DNA of 64,000 nt from Bradyrhizobium erythrophlei (GCF_900142985.1 NZ_LT670849.1:2976001-3040000); one strand, 5' to 3'; numbered from the stretch's first letter, positions 1 to 9,140 are shown. Program-made: numbers and translations. The notes: a model not told the origin generated them from the sequence alone.

Positions 1-275
1 ACGTGCACAATCCCGACGGTTACAAGGAATATGTCGCGCAGAACGGTGCAGTATTCGCAAAATACGGGGCCAAGTTCCTGGTGCGCGCCGGCCGGCACGT
101 TTCCAAGGAAGGCTCCTCGCGCACGCGCAATGTGGTGATCGAGTTCAAGGACTATGACACCGCCATCGCCTGCTACAATTCGCCGGAATATGTCCGCCTC
201 GTCGCGCTGCGCAGCCCGCATTCCGAGGGTGATCTGGTGATCATCGAGGGCTATGACGGCCCGCAACCCGCCTGA
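1..275 (+). CDS. DUF1330 family protein, 5' end outside the window
   Basis: The reading frame is open from the first bases and its first in-window codon is a GTG within what looks like the domain, so the true start lies upstream. The visible 90 residues match the small ferredoxin-like DUF1330 fold: a VHNPDGYKEY segment near the start, a central R-N-V-V-I-E-F-KDYDTA segment, and a Y-N-S-P-E-Y helix with a conserved tail. Members are about 95-100 residues, so only some ten residues are missing. No enzymatic role is established for the family. A 51-bp gap separates it from dapB on the same strand. Confidence 0.8.
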   Translation, partial: VHNPDGYKEYVAQNGAVFAKYGAKFLVRAGRHVSKEGSSRTRNVVIEFKDYDTAIACYNSPEYVRLVALRSPHSEGDLVIIEGYDGPQPA

Positions 276-326
276 TCGGTTGCCGGAACTCGTCCCGCCC
301 GCTATAGCGCTTGGAGAGGGTTTGCC

Positions 327-1142
327 ATGTCCGAGATGCGTCTGATTGTTGCTGGAGCCGGCGGCCGGATGGGCCGGACGCTGACACGCGTCATTTCCGA
401 AACCGAGGGTGCGGTGCTGGCCGGTGCGCTGGAGGCGCCGGGCTCGGAGCTGCTCGGCAAAGATGCCGGCGTGCTTGCAGGGCTGCCTGCCAACGGTGTC
501 GAGCTATCCGCCGACCTGTGGTCGATGTCGGCCAATGCCGACGGCATTCTCGACTTCACCGTGCCGGGCGCCACCATCGCCAATGTCGCGATCGCCGCCG
601 AGCGCGGCCTCGTTCACGTCATCGGCACCACGGGCTTGTCGTCGTCCGATGATGCCGTGATCCGGAGCGTGACCTCGCGCGCGATCGTCGTGAAGTCGGG
701 CAATATGAGTCTCGGCATCAATCTGCTCGCTGCGCTGGTCAAGCGCGTGGCGCAGTCGCTCGATACTTCGTTCGATATCGAAATCCTCGAGATGCACCAC
801 AAGGGCAAGATCGATGCCCCCTCCGGCACCGCGCTGATGCTGGGCGAGGCGGCAGCCGCAGGCCGTGGCATCCCGCTTGCGGGACATTCGGCGCGTGGCC
901 GCGACGGCGAGACCGGGGCGCGCCGCCCGGGCGATATCGGCTTTGCGTCGTTGCGCGGCGGCACCGCCGCGGGCGATCACAGCGTGTTCTTTTCAGGCCC
1001 TGCCGAGCGTCTGGTGTTGTCGCACCACGCCGAGGATCGCATGATCTTTGCCCACGGCGCGATCAAGGCGGCGCTCTGGGCCCACGGCAAGAAGCCCGGT
1101 TATTACACCATGGCCGACGTGCTCGGGCTCGAAAACTTCTGA
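327..1142 (+). CDS. dapB: 4-hydroxy-tetrahydrodipicolinate reductase
   Basis: Cytosolic enzyme that reduces hydroxy-tetrahydrodipicolinate with NAD(P)H in the diaminopimelate/lysine pathway, feeding both protein synthesis and peptidoglycan. The 271-residue length is normal. The N-terminal nucleotide-binding loop [10 protein letters not shown] (about residues 10-19) and the catalytic segment [15 protein letters not shown], with the His pair and Lys of the active site, are both visible. A GGAGAGGG ribosome binding site at 313-320 lies six bases before the ATG. gpmA follows after 28 bp, so the two are probably cotranscribed. Confidence 0.97.
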   Translation: MSEMRLIVAGAGGRMGRTLTRVISETEGAVLAGALEAPGSELLGKDAGVLAGLPANGVELSADLWSMSANADGILDFTVPGATIANVAIAAERGLVHVIGTTGLSSSDDAVIRSVTSRAIVVKSGNMSLGINLLAALVKRVAQSLDTSFDIEILEMHHKGKIDAPSGTALMLGEAAAAGRGIPLAGHSARGRDGETGARRPGDIGFASLRGGTAAGDHSVFFSGPAERLVLSHHAEDRMIFAHGAIKAALWAHGKKPGYYTMADVLGLENF

Positions 1143-1170
1143 CCTCAATTCAAACGAAAGCCTTTCAGAA

Positions 1171-1794
1171 ATGAGCGATCGTCTTCTCGTCTTGGTGCGC
1201 CACGGCCAGAGCGAATGGAATCTGAAAAACCTCTTCACCGGCTGGAAAGATCCCGATCTCACCGAGGCAGGTGTTGCTGAAGCCAGGGAAGCAGGCCGCA
1301 AGCTGAAGGCGCACGGGCTGGTGTTCGATCTCGCCTTCACCTCGGTGCTGACGCGCGCCCAACACACGCTCGATCTGATGCTGGAGCAACTCGGTCAAAC
1401 CAAAATTCCTGTTCACAAGCACCTGGCGCTCAATGAGCGCGACTACGGCGATCTCTCCGGTCTCAACAAGGATGACGCGCGCAAGAAATGGGGCGAGGAC
1501 CAGGTGCTGATCTGGCGCCGCTCCTACGACGTGCCGCCGCCGGGTGGCGAAAGCCTGAAGGACACGCTGGCGCGCACGCTGCCTTATTACGTGCAGGAGA
1601 TCCTTCCCTGCGTGTTGCGCGGCGAGCGCACGCTGGTTGCCGCGCACGGCAATTCGCTGCGCGCGCTGATCATGGTTCTGGAAAAGCTTTCGCCGGAAGG
1701 CATTTTGAAGCGTGAGCTCGCCACCGGCGTTCCCATCATCTATCGGCTGAATGCCGACGCCACGGTCGCTTCCAAGGTTGATCTGGCTGCGTGA
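1171..1794 (+). CDS. gpmA: 2,3-bisphosphoglycerate-dependent phosphoglycerate mutase
   Basis: Interconverts 3- and 2-phosphoglycerate in glycolysis and gluconeogenesis through a phosphohistidine. The start at the ATG of [17 protein letters not shown] gives 207 residues, the compact length usual in alphaproteobacteria; the frame is open further upstream but that part overlaps dapB. Visible signatures are RHGQSEWN (phosphorylated His), the [13 protein letters not shown] loop, [12 protein letters not shown] and the second catalytic His in [10 protein letters not shown]. Its TGA overlaps the GTG start of the next gene by four bases, which implies translational coupling. Confidence 0.96.
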   Translation: MSDRLLVLVRHGQSEWNLKNLFTGWKDPDLTEAGVAEAREAGRKLKAHGLVFDLAFTSVLTRAQHTLDLMLEQLGQTKIPVHKHLALNERDYGDLSGLNKDDARKKWGEDQVLIWRRSYDVPPPGGESLKDTLARTLPYYVQEILPCVLRGERTLVAAHGNSLRALIMVLEKLSPEGILKRELATGVPIIYRLNADATVASKVDLAA

Positions 1795-2333
1795 GCACGG
1801 GCGGCACGAGCGTCGAGATCGTTTCGCTTGCGGCCCCGGTAAGCGAGCGCGCGCTGGACGAGCTCGCCGAGGTGCTGGCCGACTGCGTCGAAGGCGGCGC
1901 CAGCGTCAACTTCATGTCGCCCTATTCGCCAGGCGAGGCGCGCCGCTTCTTCGACAAGGTCGCAAGCGGTGTCGCGTCGGGAGATATCGTGCTGCTCGTG
2001 GCCCGGCTCGAGGGCAGGATCGTCGGCACCGTGCAGCTTGGGCTCGATACGCCGCCGAACCAGCTCCACCGCGCCGACGTCAAGAAAATGCTGGTGCATC
2101 GCTCGGCGCGCGGCCGCGGCGTCGGCGCGGCGCTGATGGCGGCGATCGAAGAGCAGGCGCGACAGCACGGGCGCTGGCTATTGGTGCTCGACACCGTGCC
2201 CGGCGAAAGCGGTCATCGGCTCTATCTTCGGAGCGGCTGGTTGCAGAGCGGGACCATTCCGGATTTCGCGCAGTTTCCGGACGGCCGGTTCTGCGACACC
2301 GCGATCATGTGGAAGTGGCTGGATCGCGATTAA
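1791..2333 (+). CDS. GNAT family N-acetyltransferase
   Basis: A 180-residue acetyltransferase of the GCN5-related fold. The acetyl-CoA binding segment is the [19 protein letters not shown] region (about residues 103-121, R/Q-x-x-G-x-G/A pattern), followed by the [11 protein letters not shown] strand and an RLYLRSGW helix typical of the C-terminal half. The substrate cannot be read from sequence. The GTG start overlaps the gpmA stop by four bases. Its stop codon overlaps that of the convergent repair gene within the shared ATTAAT. Confidence 0.85.
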   Translation: MSTGGTSVEIVSLAAPVSERALDELAEVLADCVEGGASVNFMSPYSPGEARRFFDKVASGVASGDIVLLVARLEGRIVGTVQLGLDTPPNQLHRADVKKMLVHRSARGRGVGAALMAAIEEQARQHGRWLLVLDTVPGESGHRLYLRSGWLQSGTIPDFAQFPDGRFCDTAIMWKWLDRD

Positions 2334-3250
2334 TTCATCCCCACTTGCCCTGCTTCCCAGCCCATCATTGCCTGCTTGCGGGTGATGCCCCAGTGATAGC
2401 CGGTTAGCGCGCCGCTCTTGCCCAGCGCGCGGTGGCAGGGCACCACGAAGGAGATCGGGTTCTTGCCGACCGCAGCTCCGACCGCGCGAGACGCTTTGGG
2501 GCTCTCGATCTTCTTGGCGATATCGGAATAGCAGACGGCCTGGCCCATCGGGATTTTCAGCAGCGTCTCCCAGACCCGAACCTCGAAGTCGGTGCCGATC
2601 AAGGTGACGCGCAGCGGCTGGTCCGGCCGCCACAGTTTTTTGTCGAAGATGCGCTGGGCCAACGGGGCGGTGCCGAGATAATCCTCGATGTAGATCGCGC
2701 GTGGCCAGCGTCCAGTCATGTCGGCGAGTGCGGCTTTCTCTTCGCCGGCATCGGCAAAGGCCAGGCCCGCAAGACCCCGATCGCTCCCCATCACGAGCGC
2801 GGTGCCGAAGGGCGAGGGATGAAAGCCGTAACGGAGCGTCATGCCGGCGCCGCCGGCCTTCCACTCACCCGGCGACATCGCTTCATGGGTCACGAACAGA
2901 TCGTGCAGGCGGCCGGGCCCGGAAAGGCCGGAATCAAGCGCGGCATCGAGCACGCTCGCCGAGTCGCGCAAGAGATTCTTGGCGTGATCGAGCGTCAGCG
3001 CCTGCATGAAGCCTTTCGGCGTCAGCCCGGCCCAGCGGCGAAACAGGTGGTGCAGCTCATCCGGCGTAAGGCTCGCCGCCTCCGCCATCGCTTCGATGGT
3101 CGGCTGCGTCCGCCAGTGCTCTGAGATGAAGGCGATGGCGCGGCGCACGGAATCATAGTCGCGAAGGGCTGCGTTCTGTGTGCCCGGCTTGACCAGGCGG
3201 ATTTCATTTGCGGCTGATATCATGGCGTCATTCATGGCATGTTTGATCAT
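2330..3250 (-). CDS. methylated-DNA--[protein]-cysteine S-methyltransferase with AraC-type helix-turn-helix (Ada-like)
   Basis: DNA repair protein that transfers the methyl group of O6-methylguanine to its own cysteine. An AraC-type DNA-binding region comes first (around the segment ELHHLFRRWAGLTPKGFMQA), then the methyltransferase domain with the active-site motif PCHRALG and the downstream GYHWG...K segment. The N-terminal zinc domain of E. coli Ada, which senses methylphosphotriesters, is absent, so this is the shorter Ada-like form common in Bradyrhizobium relatives. The start is uncertain: the frame is open to an ATG at 3304, but MIKHAMNDAM at 3250 looks more natural. It is convergent with the GNAT gene. 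Confidence 0.9.
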   Translation of the reverse strand: MIKHAMNDAMISAANEIRLVKPGTQNAALRDYDSVRRAIAFISEHWRTQPTIEAMAEAASLTPDELHHLFRRWAGLTPKGFMQALTLDHAKNLLRDSASVLDAALDSGLSGPGRLHDLFVTHEAMSPGEWKAGGAGMTLRYGFHPSPFGTALVMGSDRGLAGLAFADAGEEKAALADMTGRWPRAIYIEDYLGTAPLAQRIFDKKLWRPDQPLRVTLIGTDFEVRVWETLLKIPMGQAVCYSDIAKKIESPKASRAVGAAVGKNPISFVVPCHRALGKSGALTGYHWGITRKQAMMGWEAGQVGMN

Positions 3251-3341
3251 GCCACCGATGTAGGCCTGACGTGTCGTCCAAACCACCCGATTTCCGACTG
3301 CCATAGCGTTTGGCGCGAAGCGGACTCGTCAAAACAAAAGC

Positions 3342-3860
3342 CTAGCTCAGCGGATTATAGGTCACCCCGCGCTTGGCAGACTGGAGCGCAGCCATTAAAG
3401 CTTTGGAAAAGCTTTCCTTTTCCTCAGCGCCCAGAAAACTTCCGATCGCGACGCGGCGGCCTTTCGAGACCAGATAAAGCCGCTCGATGCCAAATTCGGC
3501 GTGCGTCTTGCGATCAAGCTGCACCCACAGCGGATTGAAGGAGAATTCCATCACGTGGCCGCGATGGCTGATCCGCCGCACCCGAAGTTCTGACGGCGTG
3601 ACGCGAATTTCCTCCGACGCCCTGGCGCGGCGAAAGTTGATGCGAAAGGCCCAATAGATCGCGAGCACGTCGAAGCCGAAAAAGCCGAAGACCGGCCAAG
3701 CGCCCATCAGGAGGAAGGCCATGCCCGCAGCAAAGCTGACCACGCTGATAAACGCCATGACCACCAGAAAGCCGGTGCGGTTGAGCGAGCGGTGCGGCGT
3801 CAGACGCGCCGAAAACAGCTCCGCCTCGTAGCCCGGATCAAAATCGTTGCCTGAAGTCAT
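3342..3860 (-). CDS. DUF2244 domain membrane protein
   Basis: A 172-residue protein with two closely spaced hydrophobic segments (about residues 30-52 and 57-75) after a short acidic N-terminus, followed by a soluble part containing RVTPSELRVRR and a VWVQLDRKTH-like stretch. This is the DUF2244 layout; the family is widespread in alphaproteobacteria and has no assigned function. Its 5' end overlaps that of the divergent nth gene by up to 14 bp, depending on which nth start is used, so the two must share a very compact promoter region. Confidence 0.85.
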   Translation of the reverse strand: MTSGNDFDPGYEAELFSARLTPHRSLNRTGFLVVMAFISVVSFAAGMAFLLMGAWPVFGFFGFDVLAIYWAFRINFRRARASEEIRVTPSELRVRRISHRGHVMEFSFNPLWVQLDRKTHAEFGIERLYLVSKGRRVAIGSFLGAEEKESFSKALMAALQSAKRGVTYNPLS

Positions 3861-4659
3861 GACGTATCAGTATACCCAACCTATGCCGAAAATCACCCGC
3901 CGTGCTGTCGCTAAATCGAAGCCTAAATCGAAGCCCAAGTCGAAGGCTGCCGTTCGGCGCGTGGTAAAATCCGGTGGAAGCAAGAAGGCCGCAAAGGCCG
4001 CACCCGCTGCCAAAAAGACAAAACCCTGGACCGAAGCCGAGGTGCGCGAGGCGTTCGAACGCTTCCGCAAAGCCAATCCCGAACCGAGAGGGGAATTGGA
4101 GCATCTCAATCCCTTCACGCTGCTGGTCGCGGTCGTGCTGTCGGCGCAAGCCACCGATGCCGGTGTCAACCGCGCGACGCGCGCTTTGTTTCCGATCGCC
4201 GATACGCCGCACAAGATGCTCGATCTCGGCGAAGAGAAGCTGCGCGACTATATCAAGACCGTCGGGCTTTACCGTACCAAAGCGAAAAACGTCATCGCGC
4301 TGTCGGAGAAACTGATCCGGGAGTTCGGCGGCGAGGTGCCGCGCACGCGGCCTGAGATCGAGTCCCTGCCGGGGGCGGGACGCAAGACCGCCAATGTCGT
4401 GCTCAACATGGCGTTCGGCGAACATACCATGGCGGTCGACACGCACGTGTTTCGCGTCGGCAACCGGACCGGAATGGCGCCGGGCAAGACGCCGCTGGAA
4501 GTCGAGCTGGGGCTCGAGCGCATCATTCCCGATGAATTCATGTTGCACGCGCATCACTGGCTGATCCTGCACGGCCGCTACACATGTCTGGCGCGCCAGC
4601 CGCGCTGCGCGGTCTGTTTGATCAACGATCTCTGCCGCTGGCCGGAAAAGACGCCATAG
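3847..4659 (+). CDS. nth: endonuclease III (DNA glycosylase/AP lyase)
   Basis: Base-excision repair enzyme for oxidised pyrimidines. The helix-hairpin-helix segment LPGAGRKTANVVLN carries the catalytic Lys, and the catalytic Asp follows in MAVDTHVFRV. The C-terminal iron-sulphur loop is complete, with Cys spacing C-x6-C-x2-C-x5-C in CLARQPRCAVCLINDLC. A lysine-rich extension of about 50 residues precedes the domain, containing the triplet repeat KSKPKSKPKSK; such basic tails are common in this lineage. The start could also be the ATG at 3859 or 3883, both of which reduce the overlap with the divergent DUF2244 gene. Confidence 0.95.
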   Translation: MPEVMTYQYTQPMPKITRRAVAKSKPKSKPKSKAAVRRVVKSGGSKKAAKAAPAAKKTKPWTEAEVREAFERFRKANPEPRGELEHLNPFTLLVAVVLSAQATDAGVNRATRALFPIADTPHKMLDLGEEKLRDYIKTVGLYRTKAKNVIALSEKLIREFGGEVPRTRPEIESLPGAGRKTANVVLNMAFGEHTMAVDTHVFRVGNRTGMAPGKTPLEVELGLERIIPDEFMLHAHHWLILHGRYTCLARQPRCAVCLINDLCRWPEKTP

Positions 4660-4719
4660 GCGAGCGGAAGCGAAGCCGTTCTTCAAAAAGAGGCGAGCGG
4701 AAGCGAAGCCGTTCTTCAA
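4658..4719. repeat. tandem pair of 29-bp direct repeats after nth
   Basis: Two identical 29-bp units (4658-4686 and 4691-4719) starting AGGCGAGCGGAAGCGAAGCC are separated by four bases. They lie immediately after the nth stop, in the 196-bp gap before the binding-protein gene. The unit has no strong internal dyad and looks like a recent local duplication. Confidence 0.85.
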
Positions 4720-4855
4720 TTCGGAGCCGGCGCGTCCCGATAGCTGCGTCATTTTCGCCGGCCGGACCTTGTGGTGGAAGGGTCCGTTAGCCTAGGCTCG
4801 CCGCCAATGCGCCAAAGCCCGCAATAAGGGCTGCGCATCGTACGGGAGAGACGCC

Positions 4856-6061
4856 ATGCGGCTGCGGCTTGCGCTGGTTTCAGCGCTGTTGGTCACGGGA
4901 CTGGCTTCGCATGAGGCGCGCGCGCAAGTTTCCGACAACGTCGTCAAGATCGGCGTGCTCAACGACCAGACCGGCCTTTATGCCGATCTCGGCGGTCCAG
5001 GCTCGGTGGTGGCGGCCAAAATGGCGGTCGAGGATTTTGGCGGCACCGTGCTTGGCAGGCCGATCGAGGTGATCTCGGGCGATCATCAGAACAAATCCGA
5101 TGTCGGTGCGGCCATTGCGCGTGAATGGTTCGATGTCGGCAAGGTCGACATGGCGATCGGATTTGATCACTCCGCCGTTGCGCTTGCGGTCTCCGCGCTC
5201 GGCGCCGAGAAAAATCGCATCGTGATTGGCGGTGCGATCGGCTCCACGGCCTTTACCGGCAAATCATGCACGCCGACGGCAGCCTCCTGGATCTACGACT
5301 CCTATGCTTTGACCACGAGTCTTGCGAAGGCGGTGGTGGCGGAAGGGCGCGATAGCTGGTTCTTCCTCACCGTCGACTACACCTTCGGGCATTCGCTGGA
5401 GGCCGACGCCACAGCCGCGGTCAAGGCCGCCGGCGGCAAGGTGCTCGGCAGCGTTCGCCATCCGCTCAACACCGCCGATTTCTCCTCGTATCTTTTGCAG
5501 GCGCAGGCGTCCGGCGCGAAGGTTGTCGCTTTCGCCAATGGCGGCGGCGACATGGTCAATGCCACCAAACAGGCCAACGAGTTCGGCTTGGCGAAAGATC
5601 AATCCATCGTCTCGCTGCTCGTGTTCATTTCCGACGTCCACAGCATGCAGCTTCAGGCAGCGCAGGGGCTGAAGTTCGTCACCGCGTTCTATTGGGATCG
5701 CAACGAGGAGACGCGGGTCTGGTCCAAGCGCTTTTTTGAGCGGTTTAACCGGATGCCGACCATGCCGCAGGCCGCCGTCTATTCGGCAATCACCCACTAC
5801 CTCGGCGCGATCGTCGCCGCCGGCACCGACGAGGCCAGGGCGGTGATGGCGAAAATGCGCGAACGGCCGGTCAACGATTTCTACGTCAAGGGCGGCAAAC
5901 TGCGCGAGGACGGCCGCCTGGTCCACGATATGTACCTGGCACAGGTCAAGACGCCGGCGGAATCCAGGGGTCCATGGGATTATTACAAGATCCTCGCCAC
6001 CATTCCCGGCGATCAGGCGTTTCGGTCGCTGGCCGAGGGCGGATGCCCACTGGTGCGGTGA
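4856..6061 (+). CDS. ABC transporter periplasmic substrate-binding protein (branched-chain amino acid type)
   Basis: Periplasmic receptor of the Leu/Ile/Val-binding fold (Peripla_BP_6). A clear signal peptide ends at ARA-Q (residues 23/24). The mature N-terminus VVKIGVLNDQTGLYADLGGPG is the characteristic first strand and ligand loop of the family. At 401 residues the length is normal. A GGGAGAG ribosome binding site precedes the ATG. No permease or ATPase genes are adjacent, so it is an orphan receptor. Its ligand cannot be told from sequence; relatives bind amides, aromatic acids or amino acids. Confidence 0.92.
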   Translation: MRLRLALVSALLVTGLASHEARAQVSDNVVKIGVLNDQTGLYADLGGPGSVVAAKMAVEDFGGTVLGRPIEVISGDHQNKSDVGAAIAREWFDVGKVDMAIGFDHSAVALAVSALGAEKNRIVIGGAIGSTAFTGKSCTPTAASWIYDSYALTTSLAKAVVAEGRDSWFFLTVDYTFGHSLEADATAAVKAAGGKVLGSVRHPLNTADFSSYLLQAQASGAKVVAFANGGGDMVNATKQANEFGLAKDQSIVSLLVFISDVHSMQLQAAQGLKFVTAFYWDRNEETRVWSKRFFERFNRMPTMPQAAVYSAITHYLGAIVAAGTDEARAVMAKMRERPVNDFYVKGGKLREDGRLVHDMYLAQVKTPAESRGPWDYYKILATIPGDQAFRSLAEGGCPLVR

Positions 6062-6177
6062 ATTTGAAGCTTCGGAATCCGAGCTTCTCGTGGCTCGATC
6101 ATTCGTGGTCCGGCGCGAGACCGGCGGCACTTATGGGATTTTATATCTCCTCGGCGGTACCACGCTCCGCCGGTGAA

Positions 6178-6225
6178 CCCTTTGCCGGCCTGCTGCGACT
6201 AAACTTGCGACAACCCGGCAAAGGG
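6178..6225. repeat. 11-bp inverted repeat after the binding-protein gene
   Basis: CCCTTTGCCGG at 6178-6188 is repeated inverted as CCGGCAAAGGG at 6215-6225, around a 26-base loop. It lies between the binding-protein stop and the GTG of the next small gene. No T-tract follows, so it is a weak terminator candidate; occlusion of the next gene's initiation region is also possible. Confidence 0.5.
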
Positions 6226-6237
6226 CACCCGTGCGTC

Positions 6238-6480
6238 GTGATCAAGAAAACCTGGTACGTTTCGATCCATCTTCCGGAAGAACAGAAGACCGGGCACTAT
6301 TCGCGTCGCTCGGAGACCTTTGCCAACGAGGCCGAGGCTAAACAGTTTGCGGCCAGCAAAATTGCAGCCGGCACCGAGATCAGCGCCGGAACGCTGAATC
6401 CCGTCACACCGAAGCGAATTATAAAACCCTCCGAAATCGAAAAATGGCTCGCCGAGAAGACCAGCCCGTGCGGGGGCTAG
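6238..6480 (+). CDS. small conserved hypothetical protein, 80 residues
   Basis: I do not recognise a named family. Beginning at the GTG at 6238, the protein is MIKKTWYVSIHLPEEQKTGH..., soluble and fairly polar, with an alanine- and glutamate-rich helix (NEAEAKQFAASKIAAG) and a PSEIEKWLAEK tail. Codon use looks genuine, with regular third-position GC, unlike the untranslated stretch upstream, although the frame is open back to 5974. A purine-rich GGCAAAGGG lies just before the GTG. Similar short proteins appear typical of Bradyrhizobium relatives (general impression, not checked). Confidence 0.65.
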   Translation: MIKKTWYVSIHLPEEQKTGHYSRRSETFANEAEAKQFAASKIAAGTEISAGTLNPVTPKRIIKPSEIEKWLAEKTSPCGG

Positions 6481-6554
6481 CAGCCCGCTTCTGATCCTCT
6501 ATTGCGCAAAACGCCAATTGCCTTCGACCACCATGCGCGTCTATTAGCTGCTCT

Positions 6555-7205
6555 ATGGTCGACAGACGCGTCACGCTTACTTTCGATAATGGCCCCACGC
6601 CTGACGTGACCGAGCGCGTGCTCGACATTCTGGCGGGGCAGCGAATTCTCACGACGTTCTTCGTCATCGGCAGCAAGCTCGGCGAACCCGCTGCCGTCAG
6701 CCTGATGCAACAAGCGCATGCGGCGGGTCACTGGATCGGCAACCATACATTTTCGCACACGGTTGCGCTCGGCGACCGGCCGGATCGCGACTATGCGCTG
6801 AGTGAGATCGAAGGCGCGCAAGCGCGCATCGGACGATTCGCACATCCCGAGAAGCTGTTTCGGCCCTATGGCAACTCCGGCCGTCTCGGACCCCATCTTC
6901 TCAGCCGGGCGGCTCTCGACCATCTCGTCGCAAACGACTACCGGACAATCATCTGGAACAACCTGCCGGGAGACTGGAAAGACCCGGACGGCTGGGTCGA
7001 AAGCTGCATGGCGCAGGTGTCGGCCCAGGACTGGAGCGTGGTGGTGCTGCACGACATCGAAGGCGGCTGCCTGACGCGGCTGCCGGAACTGCTCCGGCGG
7101 CTCGAAGACCTCGGCGTGACGTTTGAGCAGGACTTTCCGGACGCCGTCACGCTCACGCGCAAAGGCCAGATCGTCAGTCTTCCGGAAAGTTACGTCGCCG
7201 ACTAG
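6555..7205 (+). CDS. polysaccharide deacetylase family protein (NodB homology domain)
   Basis: Carbohydrate esterase family 4 fold: metal-dependent removal of acetyl groups from glycans. Motif 1 reads TFDNGP (residues 9-14) instead of TFDDGP, so the catalytic-base Asp (D11) is kept while the Asp that normally binds the metal is Asn12. Motif 2, HTFSH, retains both His ligands. The FRPYGNSG segment corresponds to motif 3. There is no signal peptide, so the 216-residue protein appears cytosolic. The metal-ligand change leaves catalytic activity uncertain. It stands alone, convergent with the EI24 gene. Confidence 0.85.
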   Translation: MVDRRVTLTFDNGPTPDVTERVLDILAGQRILTTFFVIGSKLGEPAAVSLMQQAHAAGHWIGNHTFSHTVALGDRPDRDYALSEIEGAQARIGRFAHPEKLFRPYGNSGRLGPHLLSRAALDHLVANDYRTIIWNNLPGDWKDPDGWVESCMAQVSAQDWSVVVLHDIEGGCLTRLPELLRRLEDLGVTFEQDFPDAVTLTRKGQIVSLPESYVAD

Positions 7206-7209
7206 CCGA

Positions 7210-7962
7210 TCAAGCCACCGGCAATCTCGTCTTTCGCGAAGGTTCGATCAGCTCAGGTCTTGGTCCGCTCAACCGCTTGTGCATGTGAACCATGAAGGCC
7301 ATGCCGAACAGCGGCGTCGCCAGGTTGACGATCGGGATCGAGACGAAGGCTGCGATGAAAAGTCCCGCCGTAAACACGGTCGCAGCGTTATCCTTGCGCA
7401 TGGCCTTGGCGTCCTGCGGCGAGCGGAACCGCATCGCCGCCAGTTCGAAATATTCGCGGCCCAAGAGCCACGCCATGGCGATGAAGAAGATGATGAAGCC
7501 CGCGCCGGCGAACAGCACAAAGGGCAGCACGATCAGATAGACCAAAATCGTGAGCGATGCGGTCTTGAGGCCCTGGGTAACCGCAAGCGGCAGCGGCAGC
7601 GCGACACCGGGCCGCTCGGCCGGATAATGCTCGCGCTCGACATGGTCGGCGACGTCGTCGACGAAAAAACTCGCGACCAGCGAGGTGATGGCCGGCATCA
7701 GCATCACCGCGCCGAACACGATGCCGAGGCTTGCGGCGATCGAGACAATCCAGGCCAGCACATTGAGCGTGGTTTGAAAGGAAGGGCCCAACAGCGCTTC
7801 GGCCCATACCTCGCCGGAAGTCGCAAGCCAGCTCAGCAGGCGCTGCAAGCCGATCGCCACCACGACGATCAGCACCAGTGCCATACCGATCGACCGCCAC
7901 AGGATCGAGCGCATTGGCGGCGACAGGATTTGCGACAGCGCCTTGACCGCGGCATCAAGCAT
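7210..7962 (-). CDS. EI24/CysZ-like integral membrane protein
   Basis: A 250-residue membrane protein with about four to five hydrophobic helices and conserved features of the EI24 domain: an amphipathic N-terminal helix, the LMPAITSLVASFFVDDVAD region, the WLLGREYFELAAMRF segment and a final helix ending with NLATPLFGMAFMVH. CysZ of E. coli, in the same superfamily, is a sulfate permease, but no sulfur genes are adjacent here. The start at MLDAAVKAL (7962) is preferred; the frame continues upstream into a basic stretch unlikely to be translated. Confidence 0.85.
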   Translation of the reverse strand: MLDAAVKALSQILSPPMRSILWRSIGMALVLIVVVAIGLQRLLSWLATSGEVWAEALLGPSFQTTLNVLAWIVSIAASLGIVFGAVMLMPAITSLVASFFVDDVADHVEREHYPAERPGVALPLPLAVTQGLKTASLTILVYLIVLPFVLFAGAGFIIFFIAMAWLLGREYFELAAMRFRSPQDAKAMRKDNAATVFTAGLFIAAFVSIPIVNLATPLFGMAFMVHMHKRLSGPRPELIEPSRKTRLPVA

Positions 7963-8114
7963 GATGGGTTTTGCCTTTCGCTTAAAGCCCCCGCGAGAGG
8001 TAGCCACGGGCGAGAGGTTCGGCAAGCCCCGGCTTTGTTGCAAGGCGTAGCCCGTCGTTAGCGAAAAGATGCGGGGAAAGTATCGCGGATGAGGTTGGAG
8101 ATCGTGCGCGCTAT

Positions 8115-8960
8115 TTACGCAACCGGAAGCGGCGCTTCTTCGTCAACCGTTTCAGGAACAAGCGGCGGTGTTTCTGGAAACACACCGAATTGGCCCGCTA
8201 CCTCCTGGAGCGGCTTCTGCTTGTCGGCCCAATGCAGTGCGGTGTAGTCGAACCCGGTCACGATCGTCGGCTTGACGATTTCGAAATAGGGCGAGATGTC
8301 GAAGTCGCGCGGCATATAGAGCGAGGAGTCGCGGATATGCAGGATCTCGCGGCGCGCCTGCCGTGAGCCGGCGCGCGTGATCTTGGGCAGGATCGGGTAG
8401 CGCACGGCGTCGAAGGCCTGTGCGATCAGGGCCGAGCAGATGATCTTGGTCGGATCGCCCGAGCCGAATGCGATCATTCGCCGCCGGAATCGTTGCGGGA
8501 CCGGCAGCGGAATCAGGAAGCGCATCAGATCGAGAATATTCTTGGTGTCGTAGCCGAAGCCGATCCGGTTGATGGCGTAGCGGCAGACCGTGTAGCGGTC
8601 TTCGTAGGTCAGGCCCACCGGCCGGCACAGCCGCGTATGGTAGGTGAAATATTTCGACAGCGGCGCCGTCGTCACACCCTCGCCGATGTTGGCTTCGATC
8701 AGGACGTGCTGCTCGCCGTTCGGCTCTTCCGCGCCGTCAACCGGGCCGACATAGAGCGCGGCATGCGACCAGGTCGATTGGGTCAGGTATTTGATGATGC
8801 CCGAAATGCGGTTGTTGCCTTCGACCAGCAGCACGTCGCCGGGCTGGACGATGTTGCGCAGATGGTCGGGCTCGCTCGGGGTGAACGGCTCGTAGCCATG
8901 CACTTCCTTCTGAAGATAGGAAGCGATCCACTTGCCGACGGTGTCGAGCATTACGCCCAT
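8115..8960 (-). CDS. YiiX/YebB-like permuted NlpC/P60 cysteine hydrolase
   Basis: Permuted papain-fold hydrolase, where the catalytic His precedes the Cys. Visible residues are His66 in STWSHAALYVG, Glu89 in VLIEA and Cys175 in KIICSALIAQAF, in the right order. Relatives (E. coli YiiX/YaeF) are thought to cleave amide or ester bonds in cell-wall or lipid substrates; the substrate here is unknown. The start at 8960 is supported by a GGGGGGA ribosome binding site a few bases upstream; the frame is open for another 11 codons. The protein has 281 residues and no signal peptide. Confidence 0.85.
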   Translation of the reverse strand: MGVMLDTVGKWIASYLQKEVHGYEPFTPSEPDHLRNIVQPGDVLLVEGNNRISGIIKYLTQSTWSHAALYVGPVDGAEEPNGEQHVLIEANIGEGVTTAPLSKYFTYHTRLCRPVGLTYEDRYTVCRYAINRIGFGYDTKNILDLMRFLIPLPVPQRFRRRMIAFGSGDPTKIICSALIAQAFDAVRYPILPKITRAGSRQARREILHIRDSSLYMPRDFDISPYFEIVKPTIVTGFDYTALHWADKQKPLQEVAGQFGVFPETPPLVPETVDEEAPLPVA

Positions 8961-9140
8961 TTTTCCCCCCAAGCGGATTTGGCCTAGCCGCAAGGGGCTT
9001 ATCCGTCCGCTTTTTGGACTCTTATCTTGGTCGAAAGCCGTTGCAATTTAGTTCATGCAAGCGGCTGGTCAATCATGATTGATTCACCATGATGCTTGCC
9101 GCCACCGCCCGGATGCGGCAAGTTCGAAAATTCACTCACA

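Noticed and set aside
7123..8061. A 312-residue plus-strand frame opposite the EI24 gene
   Set aside because: It is strongly Arg/His/Gln-rich in the way typical of complement frames, and it overlaps the deacetylase end.
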